A stretch of 64,000 nucleotides of DNA from CALLPQ01 sp964421675 (GCA_964421675.1 CAYQXV010000005.1:33741-97740); one strand, 5' to 3'; counted from the first letter of the stretch, positions 45,413-54,702 are shown. Notes: generated by a model not told the origin, from the sequence alone. Made by a program: numbers and translations.

Positions 45413-47272
45413 TAGCCCGTCTTTTGCTCGTCTTTTGCGCATGTGGGGTTCTAGCTCAATCTTCCGAAGGCGGATTGATTTCGGTGTAACCTCGACCAAT
45501 TCGTCATCATCAATATAGGCAATTGCTTCCTCAAGGCTGAGGATTTTCGGCGTTGTCAGACGTACCGCCTCATCTTTGCCAGCGGCGCGAATATTGGTCA
45601 GCTGCTTTGCTTTTAGCGGGTTCACGTCAAGGTCATCTGGCTTGGCATTTTCGCCAACAATCATGCCTTTATAAACTTTTTCGCCGGGGTGAATGAACAT
45701 CACGCCGCGCGCTTCAAGGTTAAACAACGCGAAAGGCACCGCTTCTCCGTCGCCATTGGAAATCAGAACGCCGTTACGCCGTCCCTCAAGGGGGCCTTTA
45801 TGGGGGGCATGTTCAAGATAAGCGCGGTTCATAATGCCAGAGCCGCGTGTGTCGGTGAGAAACTGGCCATGATAGCCAATAAGCGCGCGCGCCGGTGAGT
45901 GCATAATCAACCGGGTCTTGCCGCCGCCAGAGGGCTTCATTTCCACCAATTCTGCTTTACGGCGGGTCAGATGTTCAATCACCGCGCCGGAAAATTCATC
46001 GTCAACATCAATGGTGACTTCTTCAATGGGTTCTGTCAGCACGCCATTATCGTCCGTACGGGTCACAACGCGCGGGCGGGAGACGGCCATCTCAAAGCCT
46101 TCACGGCGCATATTTTCAATCAATACGCCAAGCTGTAGTTCGCCGCGGCCCGCTACTTCGAAGCCGTCACCATTGGCGGTCTCGGTTACACTAATTGCGA
46201 TATCGCCTTCGGCCTGACGCAATAAGCGATCGCGTATGACCCGTGACTGCACCTTGTCGCCTTCGCGCCCGGCAAGAGGGGAATCGTTGGGTGCAAGAGT
46301 CACCGACAGGGTTGGCGGGTCAATTGGTTGCGAGGGCAGGGCGGTGTTTGCATCAAGATCGCATAGGGTGTCCGCCACAGAGGCTTTAGTGAAACCGGCA
46401 ATTGCAATGATGTCGCCCGCCCGGCCTTCTTCTACGGGTTGGCGCTTGAGGCCGCGAAATGCCAGCACTTTGGTAATCCGCACACGTTCAATTTCTTTGC
46501 CATCGCGCGAGAGTGCTTTGAGAGTTTGCCCAGGTTTGATGGTGCCCGCTTCAACCCGGCCCGTCAGAATGCGGCCAAGAAATGGATCAGCCTCCAGCGT
46601 CGTTGCCAGCATTTGGAACTGGCCATCATCGGCATTGGTGACCGATGGGGTCGGGATATGATTTACAATGCGGTTGAAAAGCGGGTCCAGACTGGTGCGA
46701 TCCCCTTCCAGGGATTCGCTTGCCCAGCCATCACGGCCCGATGCGTACAGGACGGGAAAATCAAGTTGCTCGTCAGTGGCGCCAAGGGCGGCAAACAAAT
46801 CAAAGGCGGCATCAAGCGCCGCATCAGGGTCAGCGCTTGGTCTGTCGACTTTATTGAGCACGAGGATTGGCCGCAGACCCAGCGCAAGCGCTTTTGAAAG
46901 CACAAATTTGGTTTGCGGCATCGGGCCCTCAGCCGCGTCGATCAGCAACAGGCAACCATCAACCATGGAGAGGATACGCTCAACTTCGCCGCCAAAGTCG
47001 GCATGGCCGGGCGTGTCGACAATGTTTAATCGAACCGGGGCCTCGCCCTTCTCCCAACGCACGGACGTACATTTGGCTAAAATCGTAATGCCCCGCTCGC
47101 GCTCAATGTCATTGGAATCCATGGCGCGTTCTGCCATTTCCGAGTGCGCTTCTACGGCACCGGACTGGCGTAACATCTCGTCCACGAGGGTTGTCTTGCC
47201 ATGATCAACATGGGCGATGATTGCAATATTGCGTAGGCTGGCGATTTCGGTGGGATTGTTGCGCTGCGTCAT
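45410..47272 (-). CDS. typA: Translational GTPase TypA/BipA
   Basis: The 620-residue ribosome-binding GTPase takes part in 50S assembly and stress adaptation. The G1 motif is in HVDHGKTT (21-28), followed by RERGITI, DTPGHADFGGEV and NKVDRPSADPD; domains II to V follow with GRGELQLGVLIENMRREGFE and the C-terminal BipA-specific domain (NLEARGVMFIHPGEKVYKGMIVGE). The length matches the family. It is divergent from the Fur-family gene, with 246 bases between the starts. Confidence 0.97.
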   Translation of the reverse strand: MTQRNNPTEIASLRNIAIIAHVDHGKTTLVDEMLRQSGAVEAHSEMAERAMDSNDIERERGITILAKCTSVRWEKGEAPVRLNIVDTPGHADFGGEVERILSMVDGCLLLIDAAEGPMPQTKFVLSKALALGLRPILVLNKVDRPSADPDAALDAAFDLFAALGATDEQLDFPVLYASGRDGWASESLEGDRTSLDPLFNRIVNHIPTPSVTNADDGQFQMLATTLEADPFLGRILTGRVEAGTIKPGQTLKALSRDGKEIERVRITKVLAFRGLKRQPVEEGRAGDIIAIAGFTKASVADTLCDLDANTALPSQPIDPPTLSVTLAPNDSPLAGREGDKVQSRVIRDRLLRQAEGDIAISVTETANGDGFEVAGRGELQLGVLIENMRREGFEMAVSRPRVVTRTDDNGVLTEPIEEVTIDVDDEFSGAVIEHLTRRKAELVEMKPSGGGKTRLIMHSPARALIGYHGQFLTDTRGSGIMNRAYLEHAPHKGPLEGRRNGVLISNGDGEAVPFALFNLEARGVMFIHPGEKVYKGMIVGENAKPDDLDVNPLKAKQLTNIRAAGKDEAVRLTTPKILSLEEAIAYIDDDELVEVTPKSIRLRKIELEPHMRKRRAKDGL

Positions 47273-47444
47273 AACGGGCAGGGCATACGCGGTTTTCGAA
47301 ACGGTGCAAGGGAAAAGACTGTTTTGACACCGATCATTTGCAGATTCATTGATTATCGGCGTTGCAAGGATGCAACTTACGCTCGAAACCGGTGCCCAAA
47401 TGCCTACCGATAAGCGAATTATCGCGATATTTGATCAGACGCAG

Positions 47445-47464
47445 TGATATAACATGATATAACA
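47445..47464. promoter_or_regulatory. Tandem 10-base direct repeat before the Fur-family gene
   Basis: TGATATAACA occurs twice back to back, ending 54 bases before the start codon of a Fur/Zur-type gene. The half-site ATAACA resembles the half of Zur boxes (GTTATA...TATAAC), so it may be an autoregulatory site. As a direct rather than inverted repeat it is not a textbook box. Confidence 0.35.
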
Positions 47465-47518
47465 TTTCAGATGTTTACGGGTAAGGCGCTGATAGCCCAA
47501 ACCATTCAGGAGGGGAAT

Positions 47519-48016
47519 ATGGCAATCGAAGATACCACTATGGACCAGCAACATATTGCACAGAGCGGTGATCACTCCCATGCTGATTGTTGTGCTGATC
47601 CTATTCCGCAACCACCGGCAGGCAGTTTGACAAAAAATGAACAGCTTGTTTGGGATACGCTGACCGAAACCACAGACCCGCTCAAGGCCTATGAGATCCT
47701 CGATAAACTCAAAGAAAAAGGCGTGCGGGCGCCGATGACGGTCTACCGCGCCCTTGATGGGCTTGAGACCAAGGGCGTCATTCACAAATTGGACGGGATT
47801 AATGCATTTGTTCTGTGTAATCATGCACAGCCACACTCGGTGCAAACCTTTTTGGTATGCAACACCTGTTCCCATGTGAAAGAGGTCGAGCTGGACGCCA
47901 AAATCCGAGAGGATGTTCTACCGATTGTGGGCATCCATGATTTTCACATGGAAACGGCAAGGCTCGAAGTTAAGGGCCAGTGTCATTTATGCGCGCATAT
48001 GGATAACAGGCCATAA
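47519..48016 (+). CDS. Fur-family transcriptional regulator (Zur-like)
   Basis: The 165-residue regulator has an N-terminal winged helix (LTETTDPLKAYEILDKLK and MTVYRALDGLETKGVIHK) and a dimerisation part with two CxxC zinc sites, CNTCSHV and CQ..CHLCAH. An additional His/Cys-rich N-terminal stretch (DHSHADCCADP) precedes the fold and may bind metal. Lack of the typical Fur HHDH motif and the order of the sites point to Zur (zinc uptake regulator) rather than iron-sensing Fur. Metal transporters are not adjacent. The ATG has CAGGAGGGG upstream; the frame could start earlier at 47471. Confidence 0.82.
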   Translation: MAIEDTTMDQQHIAQSGDHSHADCCADPIPQPPAGSLTKNEQLVWDTLTETTDPLKAYEILDKLKEKGVRAPMTVYRALDGLETKGVIHKLDGINAFVLCNHAQPHSVQTFLVCNTCSHVKEVELDAKIREDVLPIVGIHDFHMETARLEVKGQCHLCAHMDNRP

Positions 48017-48150
48017 GGCCCATCGAGAATGGAACAGATTTCCCCAGAAGTCCGAAGAATCACTGAGAATCATTGACTCTGGGGGTGCGCTCGATAGTGT
48101 TCCCCAATATTTCATGAATTGGTTTTCACACATTGAAATATGCGTTTGAC

Positions 48151-48341
48151 GCGGGAGAGTGCAGGGCCCAAAAGCCTGCCGCCGAAGGAGCAACCACCCC
48201 GGAAACTCTCAGGCACCAGGGACCGCAACAAACGACTGACGAAGGCTGGAAAGTAGACGAGCGGTAATCCGTGATCGTCTCACCGAAGGAGTAAGCAAGG
48301 GCCCCGCCCTGGTGAAATCTCTCAGGTACCATGACAGCCGG
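48151..48341 (+). ncRNA. Tandem glycine riboswitch
   Basis: Two glycine aptamers lie in the leader of the gcv operon. Aptamer 1 (48151 to about 48227) shows GCGGGAGAGT, GCCGAAGGAGCAA, GGAAACTCTCAGGCACC and closing ACCGC. Aptamer 2 (about 48243-48341) shows CACCGAAGGAGTAAGC, GAAATCTCTCAGGTACC, and a P1 of GGCTG with CAGCC. In aptamer 2 the strand facing CTCTC reads GAAAG instead of GAGAG, so one pair is lost. Glycine binding normally switches on gcv expression in this class. Confidence 0.95.
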
Positions 48342-48349
48342 GGTTTGCA

Positions 48350-48373
48350 GCGCGAGGGATCGGCCCTCGTGCA
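48350..48373 (+). promoter_or_regulatory. Expression-platform hairpin between riboswitch and gcvT
   Basis: A 9-bp stem with one mismatch (GCGCGAGGG with CCCTCGTGC) closes over a 5-base loop, 20 bases before gcvT. No U-tract follows, so control is more likely at the level of translation or folding than by simple termination. Which conformation glycine favours is not seen from the sequence. Confidence 0.5.
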
Positions 48374-48393
48374 GTTAAACACCGGTGGTCCCT

Positions 48394-49563
48394 ATGTCTG
48401 ATAATGATCAGTCTACATCCTTAAAGAAAACGGCTTTGTTCGCCCGCCATGACGAGCTTGGTGCGCGCATGGTTCCATTTGCTGGCTACTCAATGCCGGT
48501 ACAATATCCAGCCGGGGTTCTGAAGGAGCATTTGCATACCAGAGAGAGCGCAGGACTCTTCGATGTTTCGCATATGGGTCAGGCCTGGCTTATCGCTGAA
48601 GGGGGATCAACCCATGGCGAGATTGCTGCATTGATTGAAGAACTCGTGCCCGGTGAGATCAACGGATTAAAACCCGGCGGGATGCGATATTCTGTGCTGA
48701 CCAATGAAGCGGGCGGGATCATGGATGATCTCATGATTTCGCGTCCTCCGGAGCGGGACGCTGATTTTGTGCCTTCTGATAGCGCTGTGTTTTTGGTTGT
48801 AAATGCGGCGTGTAAAGACAATGATTTTGCCCATATTGAACGCAGCCTGAAAGGGCGTGCCCGATTAGAAATCCTCGACCGCGCCTTGTTGGCGATACAA
48901 GGCCCTAAAGCGGCGCAATTGGTCGATACAATTTTTCCCGGCGCTGCAACGCAATCCTTTATGACAATGGCAATCGCTCATTATCAAGGCGCGCCGGTCA
49001 TATTATCCCGGTGCGGATATACGGGCGAGGACGGGTTCGAAATTTCTGTTGATGCCGGGAACGCGGTCGATCTTGCCAATAGATTGCTTGCAATGCCTGA
49101 GGTTGAGCCGATTGGATTGGGCGCGCGCGATAGTTTGCGTCTGGAGGCAGGGCTTTGTTTGTATGGCCACGACCTTGATGAAACTACATCGCCGGTTGAA
49201 GGAAACATCGCCTTTGTGATTGGCAAGCGTCGCCGCGAAGAGGGTGGCTATCCGGGCGCCGAGCGTGTCGCACGCGAGCGCGCCGATGGCCCGTCGCGGT
49301 TACGCGTTGGTTTGTCGCCGCAAGGCCGCGCGCCTGCACGCGAGGGGACTAAAATTACCGATGCTGCTGGCGATGAGATTGGCGTTGTGACATCAGGCGG
49401 ATTTGGCCCGACCAAGGGCGCGCCCATTGCCATGGGATATATTACTGCCAAAAACGCACAGATCGGTGAAATCGTTCAGTTAATGGTGCGCGGCAAAGCA
49501 ATGCCCGCGCAAATTGTCGATATGCCATTTGTACCGCAGCGTTATTATCGCGGCAAAAAATAA
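48394..49563 (+). CDS. gcvT: Glycine cleavage system T protein (aminomethyltransferase)
   Basis: The 389-residue tetrahydrofolate-dependent enzyme releases ammonia and forms methylene-THF from the lipoyl-bound aminomethyl group. Family motifs are VPFAGYSMPVQYPAGVLKEH, LFDVSHMGQ, and the conserved GYTGEDGFEI, GARDSLRLEAGLCLYGHDLDE. It is the first gene of the gcv operon behind the glycine riboswitch. A GTG nine bases upstream is a possible start, but ATG 48394 fits best. Confidence 0.96.
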   Translation: MSDNDQSTSLKKTALFARHDELGARMVPFAGYSMPVQYPAGVLKEHLHTRESAGLFDVSHMGQAWLIAEGGSTHGEIAALIEELVPGEINGLKPGGMRYSVLTNEAGGIMDDLMISRPPERDADFVPSDSAVFLVVNAACKDNDFAHIERSLKGRARLEILDRALLAIQGPKAAQLVDTIFPGAATQSFMTMAIAHYQGAPVILSRCGYTGEDGFEISVDAGNAVDLANRLLAMPEVEPIGLGARDSLRLEAGLCLYGHDLDETTSPVEGNIAFVIGKRRREEGGYPGAERVARERADGPSRLRVGLSPQGRAPAREGTKITDAAGDEIGVVTSGGFGPTKGAPIAMGYITAKNAQIGEIVQLMVRGKAMPAQIVDMPFVPQRYYRGKK

Positions 49564-49604
49564 CCTTACACAGACGAATTACGCAAGATCAGGAGGCGTT
49601 TGAT

Positions 49605-49976
49605 ATGAGTGTGAAATATACAAAAGATCATGAGTGGGTGAAGATGGACGGTGATGAGGCCACGATTGGCATCACCGCGCATGCTGCTGATCAGCTCGGC
49701 GATGTTGTTTTTATTGAATTACCGGCAACCGGCGCAAGCTTCAGCCAGGGCGATGATATGGCGGTGGTTGAAAGTGTGAAGGCCGCGTCCGATGTGTATG
49801 CCCCGATATCGGGTGAAATCATTGCGATCAATGACGCAATTGTCGATGAACCAGCAAAGGTCAATGAAGATCCGGCGGGCGCTGCCTGGTTTGTGAAAAT
49901 CAAACCCTCTGACCCAAGTGAGCTTGAGGCGCTGATGGATGAAGCCGCATATAAAGATCATGCGGGTAGCGATTAG
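49605..49976 (+). CDS. gcvH: Glycine cleavage system H protein
   Basis: This 123-residue lipoyl carrier shuttles the aminomethyl group between P, T and L proteins. The lipoylation lysine is Lys59 in AVVESVKAASDVYAP. The N-terminal YTKDHEWVK is typical. A strong ribosome binding site AGGAGG is nine bases upstream, and gcvT ends 41 bases before. Confidence 0.97.
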   Translation: MSVKYTKDHEWVKMDGDEATIGITAHAADQLGDVVFIELPATGASFSQGDDMAVVESVKAASDVYAPISGEIIAINDAIVDEPAKVNEDPAGAAWFVKIKPSDPSELEALMDEAAYKDHAGSD

Positions 49977-50052
49977 TAACTGACTGGGCGCGACATCGCA
50001 GCGGCGGTGATGCGACGAGGTTAAAGGCGTAAGCGATAAGGACTGACTTGAA

Positions 50053-51396
50053 ATGCGGTATCTTCCTTTAAATGAGGCTGAGCGCAGCCAAATGATGCAG
50101 ACTATTGGCGTCAAAGCGATTGATGATTTGTTTGGTGATGTGCCCGCGAGCACACTTAATCCAGTGATTGATTTGCCTGCCCATGCGGGTGAGTTATCGG
50201 TGGAGCGGACTTTGAGTGCCATGGCGGATATGAACCGTGCGGCATCGCACGGGCCATTCTTTGTGGGGGCGGGTGCTTATAAACATCATGTGCCCGCAAC
50301 CGTTGATCATATTATTCAGCGTTCGGAATTTTTAACCTCATACACGCCCTATCAACCGGAAATTGCCCAAGGGACACTGCATTATCTTTTTGAGTTTCAA
50401 ACACAGGTTGCCGCCCTGACCGGAATGGATGTGGCCAATGCCTCCATGTATGACGGTTCGACATCCTGCGCTGAAGCGGCCTTGATGGCCAAGCGTATTA
50501 CCAAGCGCAAAAAAGTTATTTTGTCTGGCGGTGTTCATGCCCATTATGGCTCTGTTGTGCGCACAAATAGTGAGTTGGTCGGCGATGATGTTGTTCAAAA
50601 CCCTATTGATGTTCAGGCAAGCGAAGATTTGATTTCTCAGATAGATGACGCGACCTCTTGCGTTATTGTGCAATCGCCTGATGCGTTTGGAAATGTCCGC
50701 GATCTGTCCGTGCTTGCCGATAAAGCGCATGAACATGGGGCGCTTCTGATTGCTGTTGTGGCTGAGGTCACCTCGCTGGGCATTTTAAAAAGTCCGGGCT
50801 CGATGGGCGCGGACATTGTGGTGGGTGAAGGCCAGGGCATTGGCAATGGGTTGAATTTTGGCGGACCGTATGTGGGTCTGTTTGCGACACGCCAGAAATA
50901 TGTGCGCCAAATGCCCGGACGTTTGTGCGGTGAAACTGTTGATGCAAGCGGGCAGCGCGGATTTGTTTTAACGCTGTCGACCCGTGAGCAACATATTCGC
51001 CGCGACAAGGCGACTTCAAATATTTGTACAAATTCGGGCCTGTGTTGTCTGGCATTCACCGCCCACATGACGTTGTTGGGGGAGACAGGTCTGCGCCGTC
51101 TTGCTCGATTAAATCATGAAACAGCATGTCTTACTGCTGACGCCTTGTCCGCCGTTCCGGGCGTCGAGGTAATGAATGCGGCTTACTATAATGAGTTTAC
51201 AATTCGTCTTCCCAAACCTGCCGCGCAGGTGGTTGAGGCGTTGGCGCGTAAAAATATTTTGGCCGGTGTTCCCGCAAGTCGTTTGTGGCCTGATGATAAA
51301 TCCGCAGAAAATCTTTTGCTGGTCGCCGCAACCGAATGTGTGAGTGATGGTGATATTGAGGCCCTGCAAACGGGTTTGCGGGAGGTTTTGTCATGA
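50053..51396 (+). CDS. gcvPA: Glycine dehydrogenase (decarboxylating) subunit 1
   Basis: The 447-residue N-terminal half of the split P protein decarboxylates glycine together with GcvPB. It begins MRYLPLNEAERSQMMQTIGV and has FVGAGAYKHHVPATVDHI, TPYQPEIAQGTLHYLFEFQT and MYDGSTSCAEAALMA. The PLP lysine is in subunit 2. The start of gcvPB overlaps the stop codon by four bases (ATGA), so the two halves are made together in equal amounts. Confidence 0.97.
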   Translation: MRYLPLNEAERSQMMQTIGVKAIDDLFGDVPASTLNPVIDLPAHAGELSVERTLSAMADMNRAASHGPFFVGAGAYKHHVPATVDHIIQRSEFLTSYTPYQPEIAQGTLHYLFEFQTQVAALTGMDVANASMYDGSTSCAEAALMAKRITKRKKVILSGGVHAHYGSVVRTNSELVGDDVVQNPIDVQASEDLISQIDDATSCVIVQSPDAFGNVRDLSVLADKAHEHGALLIAVVAEVTSLGILKSPGSMGADIVVGEGQGIGNGLNFGGPYVGLFATRQKYVRQMPGRLCGETVDASGQRGFVLTLSTREQHIRRDKATSNICTNSGLCCLAFTAHMTLLGETGLRRLARLNHETACLTADALSAVPGVEVMNAAYYNEFTIRLPKPAAQVVEALARKNILAGVPASRLWPDDKSAENLLLVAATECVSDGDIEALQTGLREVLS

Positions 51397-52985
51397 GCAC
51401 ACAATCAATGAATACAACCGGACGCGCAACGCGCAGCGAGACGAACATGAGCACAGACCAACCAACATTCACTGGCAATAAAGCCCTGCAAATTAGCGAA
51501 GCGCTGATTTTTGAGTTTGGTGATTTTAATGGCACCGGCGTTGACTTGCCAGAGCCGCGCGGAATTGAAGATCGCCTTGGCGGGCTTGCACGCGAAGATG
51601 AGATTGGGCTGCCGGGGCTCTCTGAACCTGAGGCGATGCGGCACTTTGTTCGTCTGTCGCAAAAAAACTATGCCATTGATATGGGGCCCTTTCCGCTTGG
51701 CTCTTGTACGATGAAGCATAATCCGCGCTTAAACGAGAAGATGGCGCGCCATCCCGGTTTTGCGGACGTGCATCCCTTGCAACCTGTCTCGACGGTGCAA
51801 GGGGCGTTAAAACTGATTGATGAATTGGCCCATTGGCTCAAAGAACTTACCGGCATGCCCGTGGTTGCGATGAGCCCGAAGGCGGGCGCTCATGGTGAAC
51901 TTTGCGGGATGATGGCTATTCGTGCGGCAATTGATGCACGGGGCGAGGCTGCCACGCGGATCCGTGTTTTGGCGCCTGAATCTGCACACGGAACAAATCC
52001 GGCAACCGCTGCGCAATGCGGTTTCAAAGTTGATAGCATTCCCGCAGATGAAACCGGGCGTGTCGATCTTGAAGCGTTTCGCGAAAAGCTTGGCCCCGAT
52101 GTTGCGGGCATTATGGTGACAAACCCCAATACGTGCGGTCTTTTTGAGCGTGACATACGGGCAATCGCCGATGCGGTTCATGAGGCGGGCGGATATTTTT
52201 ACTGCGACGGTGCGAACTTTAATGCGATTGCTGGTAAGACCCGTCCGGGCGATCTTGGCATTGATGCCATGCATATTAATTTGCATAAGACGTTCTCCAC
52301 CCCCCATGGCGGCGGCGGGCCTGGCTCCGGGCCGACTGTGCTTTCTGACGCGCTTGCGCCTTACGCACCGGTGCCTTTCGTTGTGAAGGGTGATGACGGA
52401 TTTGAGCTTGCTGAAACACGCGTTCAGGCGGGCGCAGGCAGCGGCGAGGGACAGTCGAGTTTTGGTAGAATGACAGCATTTCACGGTCAAATGGGAATGT
52501 TTGTTCGTGCACTGACATATATGCTCAGTCATGGCATAGACGGTATTCGCCAGGCTTCTGAAGATGCGGTTCTCAATGCGAATTATGTGCAGACGCGGCT
52601 GCGTGTAGAAATGACAACCGCGTTTGAGGGGACATGCATGCATGAAGCCCTTTTTGACGATCGCTTTTTGAACGATACCGGCGTTGAAACAATCGATTTT
52701 GCCAAGGCCATGATTGATGAGGGATATCATCCAATGACGATGTATTTCCCATTGGTTGTTCATGGGGCGATGTTGGTTGAGCCAACTGAATCGGAATCCA
52801 AACGGGAGCTGGATCAGTTTTGCGATGCATTATTGTCATTGGCCCGCCGCGCGAAAGCAGGTGACGCTGATATGTTCAAGGCCGCCCCGGTACATGCACC
52901 GATGCGTCGCCTCGATGAAACAGCGGCAGCGAGAAAACCAGTATTGCGGTGGACGCCTGATCGATTGCCCCATGCAGCGCAATAA
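51393..52985 (+). CDS. gcvPB: Glycine dehydrogenase (decarboxylating) subunit 2
   Basis: The 530-residue C-terminal half of P protein carries the PLP lysine in INLHKTFSTPHGGGGPG. Other motifs are GPFPLGSCTMKHNPR, ESAHGTNPATAAQCG and TNPNTCGLFERDI. The first 25 residues, rich in Ser, Thr and Met, are probably not part of the fold, and a second start at MSTDQP (about residue 19) is possible, but the overlap with gcvPA supports 51393. The operon seems to end here; the L protein (lpd) is not in the window. Confidence 0.97.
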   Translation: MSTQSMNTTGRATRSETNMSTDQPTFTGNKALQISEALIFEFGDFNGTGVDLPEPRGIEDRLGGLAREDEIGLPGLSEPEAMRHFVRLSQKNYAIDMGPFPLGSCTMKHNPRLNEKMARHPGFADVHPLQPVSTVQGALKLIDELAHWLKELTGMPVVAMSPKAGAHGELCGMMAIRAAIDARGEAATRIRVLAPESAHGTNPATAAQCGFKVDSIPADETGRVDLEAFREKLGPDVAGIMVTNPNTCGLFERDIRAIADAVHEAGGYFYCDGANFNAIAGKTRPGDLGIDAMHINLHKTFSTPHGGGGPGSGPTVLSDALAPYAPVPFVVKGDDGFELAETRVQAGAGSGEGQSSFGRMTAFHGQMGMFVRALTYMLSHGIDGIRQASEDAVLNANYVQTRLRVEMTTAFEGTCMHEALFDDRFLNDTGVETIDFAKAMIDEGYHPMTMYFPLVVHGAMLVEPTESESKRELDQFCDALLSLARRAKAGDADMFKAAPVHAPMRRLDETAAARKPVLRWTPDRLPHAAQ

Positions 52986-53007
52986 GTAAGTTGCGCAAGT
53001 AGGAAGT

Positions 53008-53661
53008 TTATGGTGAAGGCGGAAAGTTAACCGCCTCATCGCCTTCAGACCAGACGGTGTATTTTTGCATTGCGGTTTTGAAAATATCCAATGCAAGGCA
53101 GCGCTGTAGCCAGTCTTGGGTATGCGCAAGTTCGGGGTGTGCGTAAAACCAGTCGCGATCTGTATGGGCAAACTGGCGGACAAATGGAAAAATTGCAAAG
53201 TCGGCAAAGCGCGGTGTCGTTCCAAATAGCCACGGCGTGTCTGCTAAACGTTTTTCAAGACGCAATAGATAGGGTACCGCTTTGTCACGTTCTGTCTGCG
53301 GATTAACATCCTCATAGCGGCTGGGATATTTGTAGCGATCAAGGTGGCCTTTAAATTGCTCTTGAAGATCAAAAGCAAGTGCGCGCATTTCCTCATCGCG
53401 GTTATCGTTAAACAACCAGCCATCAGGGTCGTGCTGACCCAGCGCCCAATCCATAACGTCAAGGCTTTCGTCGATAACGGTGCCCGGCTCGACAATAAGA
53501 ACTGGCACTGTGCCCTTGGGTGAGGCGTCAATCATGGGCGCTGGCTTATCGCGCAGCAAAATTTCTCGGTGTGTGCAGTTTATACCGGCTGCGGCGAGCG
53601 CCATGCGTGCACGCATCGCGTAAGGGCAGCGGCGAAAAGAATAGAGAATGGGACGGGTCAC
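53008..53661 (-). CDS. Glutathione S-transferase family protein
   Basis: The 217-residue protein has a thioredoxin-like N-terminal domain with YSFRRCPYAMRARMAL (Cys-Pro-Tyr, like glutaredoxin or omega-class GST) and the GTVPVLIVEPGTVIDES glutathione-binding part. An all-helical C-terminal domain follows. The Cys suggests a thiol-transfer or dehalogenase-type activity rather than simple conjugation. The GTG start overlaps the stop of trhO by four bases (GTGA), so both are expressed together. Confidence 0.88.
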   Translation of the reverse strand: MTRPILYSFRRCPYAMRARMALAAAGINCTHREILLRDKPAPMIDASPKGTVPVLIVEPGTVIDESLDVMDWALGQHDPDGWLFNDNRDEEMRALAFDLQEQFKGHLDRYKYPSRYEDVNPQTERDKAVPYLLRLEKRLADTPWLFGTTPRFADFAIFPFVRQFAHTDRDWFYAHPELAHTQDWLQRCLALDIFKTAMQKYTVWSEGDEAVNFPPSP

Positions 53662-54593
53662 GATGGCGTCTTTGCCTTGTGGATGCGCGTGCCAATATGG
53701 GCTTGTCCGCGCTCACGTGCGAGGGAAATCTGGCGTTGGCGTTCGGCAAACCGTTTTTTTCGTTTTTCATTATGACTATTATAGCAATGGGGACAGGACA
53801 CGCCGGGCTCATAATGGGGAGAGGCTTGGTCTTCGGCATCAATCGGCATGCGGCAGGCATGGCACATTGCATAATTCCCAGGTTTTAAGCCGAGACCCAC
53901 TGAGACCCGTTGGTCGAAGACAAAACACTCGCCATTCCACAAACTTTGATCGCGGGGCGTGTGTTCCAGATATTTTAAAATGCCGCCCTTGAGGTGATGG
54001 ACATCCTCAAAGCCTTCGTCTTTCATATAGCTTGTTGCTTTTTCACAACGAATGCCGCCCGTGCAAAACATGGCGATTTTTTTACCTTCAAGACGGTCGC
54101 GATTTTTTTCGACCCAAGCTGGAAATTCCCGAAATGAGGTTGTGTTCGGATTTTCCGCCCCGTCAAAGGTGCCAATGCTGACTTCATAATCATTACGCGT
54201 ATCAATGACCATAACATCGGGATCGGCGATCAGTGCGTTCCAATCGGCAGGATCAACATAGGTGCCGACCGTGTTTGCAGGATCAACGCCGGGAACACCC
54301 ATGGTGACGATCTCTTTTTTTAGTCGGACCTTGAGCCGGTAAAATGGATTTTCCGGCGCAAAACTTTCTTTATGCTCAAGGCTCGCGCAGCCGGGAATTT
54401 CTCGCAACGCGTTGAGCATTACATCAATGCCAGCGCGAGACCCAGCGATCGTTCCGTTGGCGCCTTCAGAGGCCAGCAAGATGGTGCCCGCAACATCATG
54501 GGCGAGCCCAAGCGCGGTTAGCTCTTCCTGATAAACTTCCAAGGTTTCAAGCGGTGTAAAATGATAAAAGGCCGCAACGACAATTTCGGACAT
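53658..54593 (-). CDS. trhO: tRNA uridine(34) hydroxylase TrhO (rhodanese-related)
   Basis: The 311-residue enzyme hydroxylates U34 of tRNA with oxygen, a step towards cmo5U and mo5U. After an N-terminal acylphosphatase-like domain, the rhodanese domain has DTRNDYEVSIGTFDGA and the active-site loop MFCTGGIRCEKA. The C-terminal part contains zinc-binding-like CHACRMPI and CPHCYNS sequences. The length fits the YceA/TrhO family. The GST gene follows with a 4-base overlap. Two tRNA wobble-uridine enzymes (this one and MnmC) occur in the window. Confidence 0.92.
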   Translation of the reverse strand: MSEIVVAAFYHFTPLETLEVYQEELTALGLAHDVAGTILLASEGANGTIAGSRAGIDVMLNALREIPGCASLEHKESFAPENPFYRLKVRLKKEIVTMGVPGVDPANTVGTYVDPADWNALIADPDVMVIDTRNDYEVSIGTFDGAENPNTTSFREFPAWVEKNRDRLEGKKIAMFCTGGIRCEKATSYMKDEGFEDVHHLKGGILKYLEHTPRDQSLWNGECFVFDQRVSVGLGLKPGNYAMCHACRMPIDAEDQASPHYEPGVSCPHCYNSHNEKRKKRFAERQRQISLARERGQAHIGTRIHKAKTPS

Positions 54594-54668
54594 CAGACTT
54601 CTGGCTCGCGGGATTGATAAAACAGCTATATAGGAAAATCACGCTGGTCTTGCAAATGGGCGCGATTG

Positions 54669-54702
54669 GGCCAAAACAGGCCAGAACGGGCCCAGATAGG
54701 CC
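54669..54702. repeat. Four GGCC motifs at exact 10-base spacing
   Basis: GGCC begins at 54669, 54679, 54689 and 54699, with similar A-rich spacers. It lies in the 163-base gap between the divergent trhO and ccmI genes. This spacing puts the motifs on the same face of the DNA helix. Whether it is a protein-binding array or chance is open. Confidence 0.4.

Noticed and set aside
49719..50222. A 167-codon minus-strand frame across gcvH and gcvPA
   Set aside because: It spans two real genes and the gap between them on the other strand and has no domain or credible start.
51807..52763. A 318-codon open frame on the minus strand
   Set aside because: It lies entirely inside gcvPB on the other strand, has no recognisable domain and is explained by the codon bias of the real gene.
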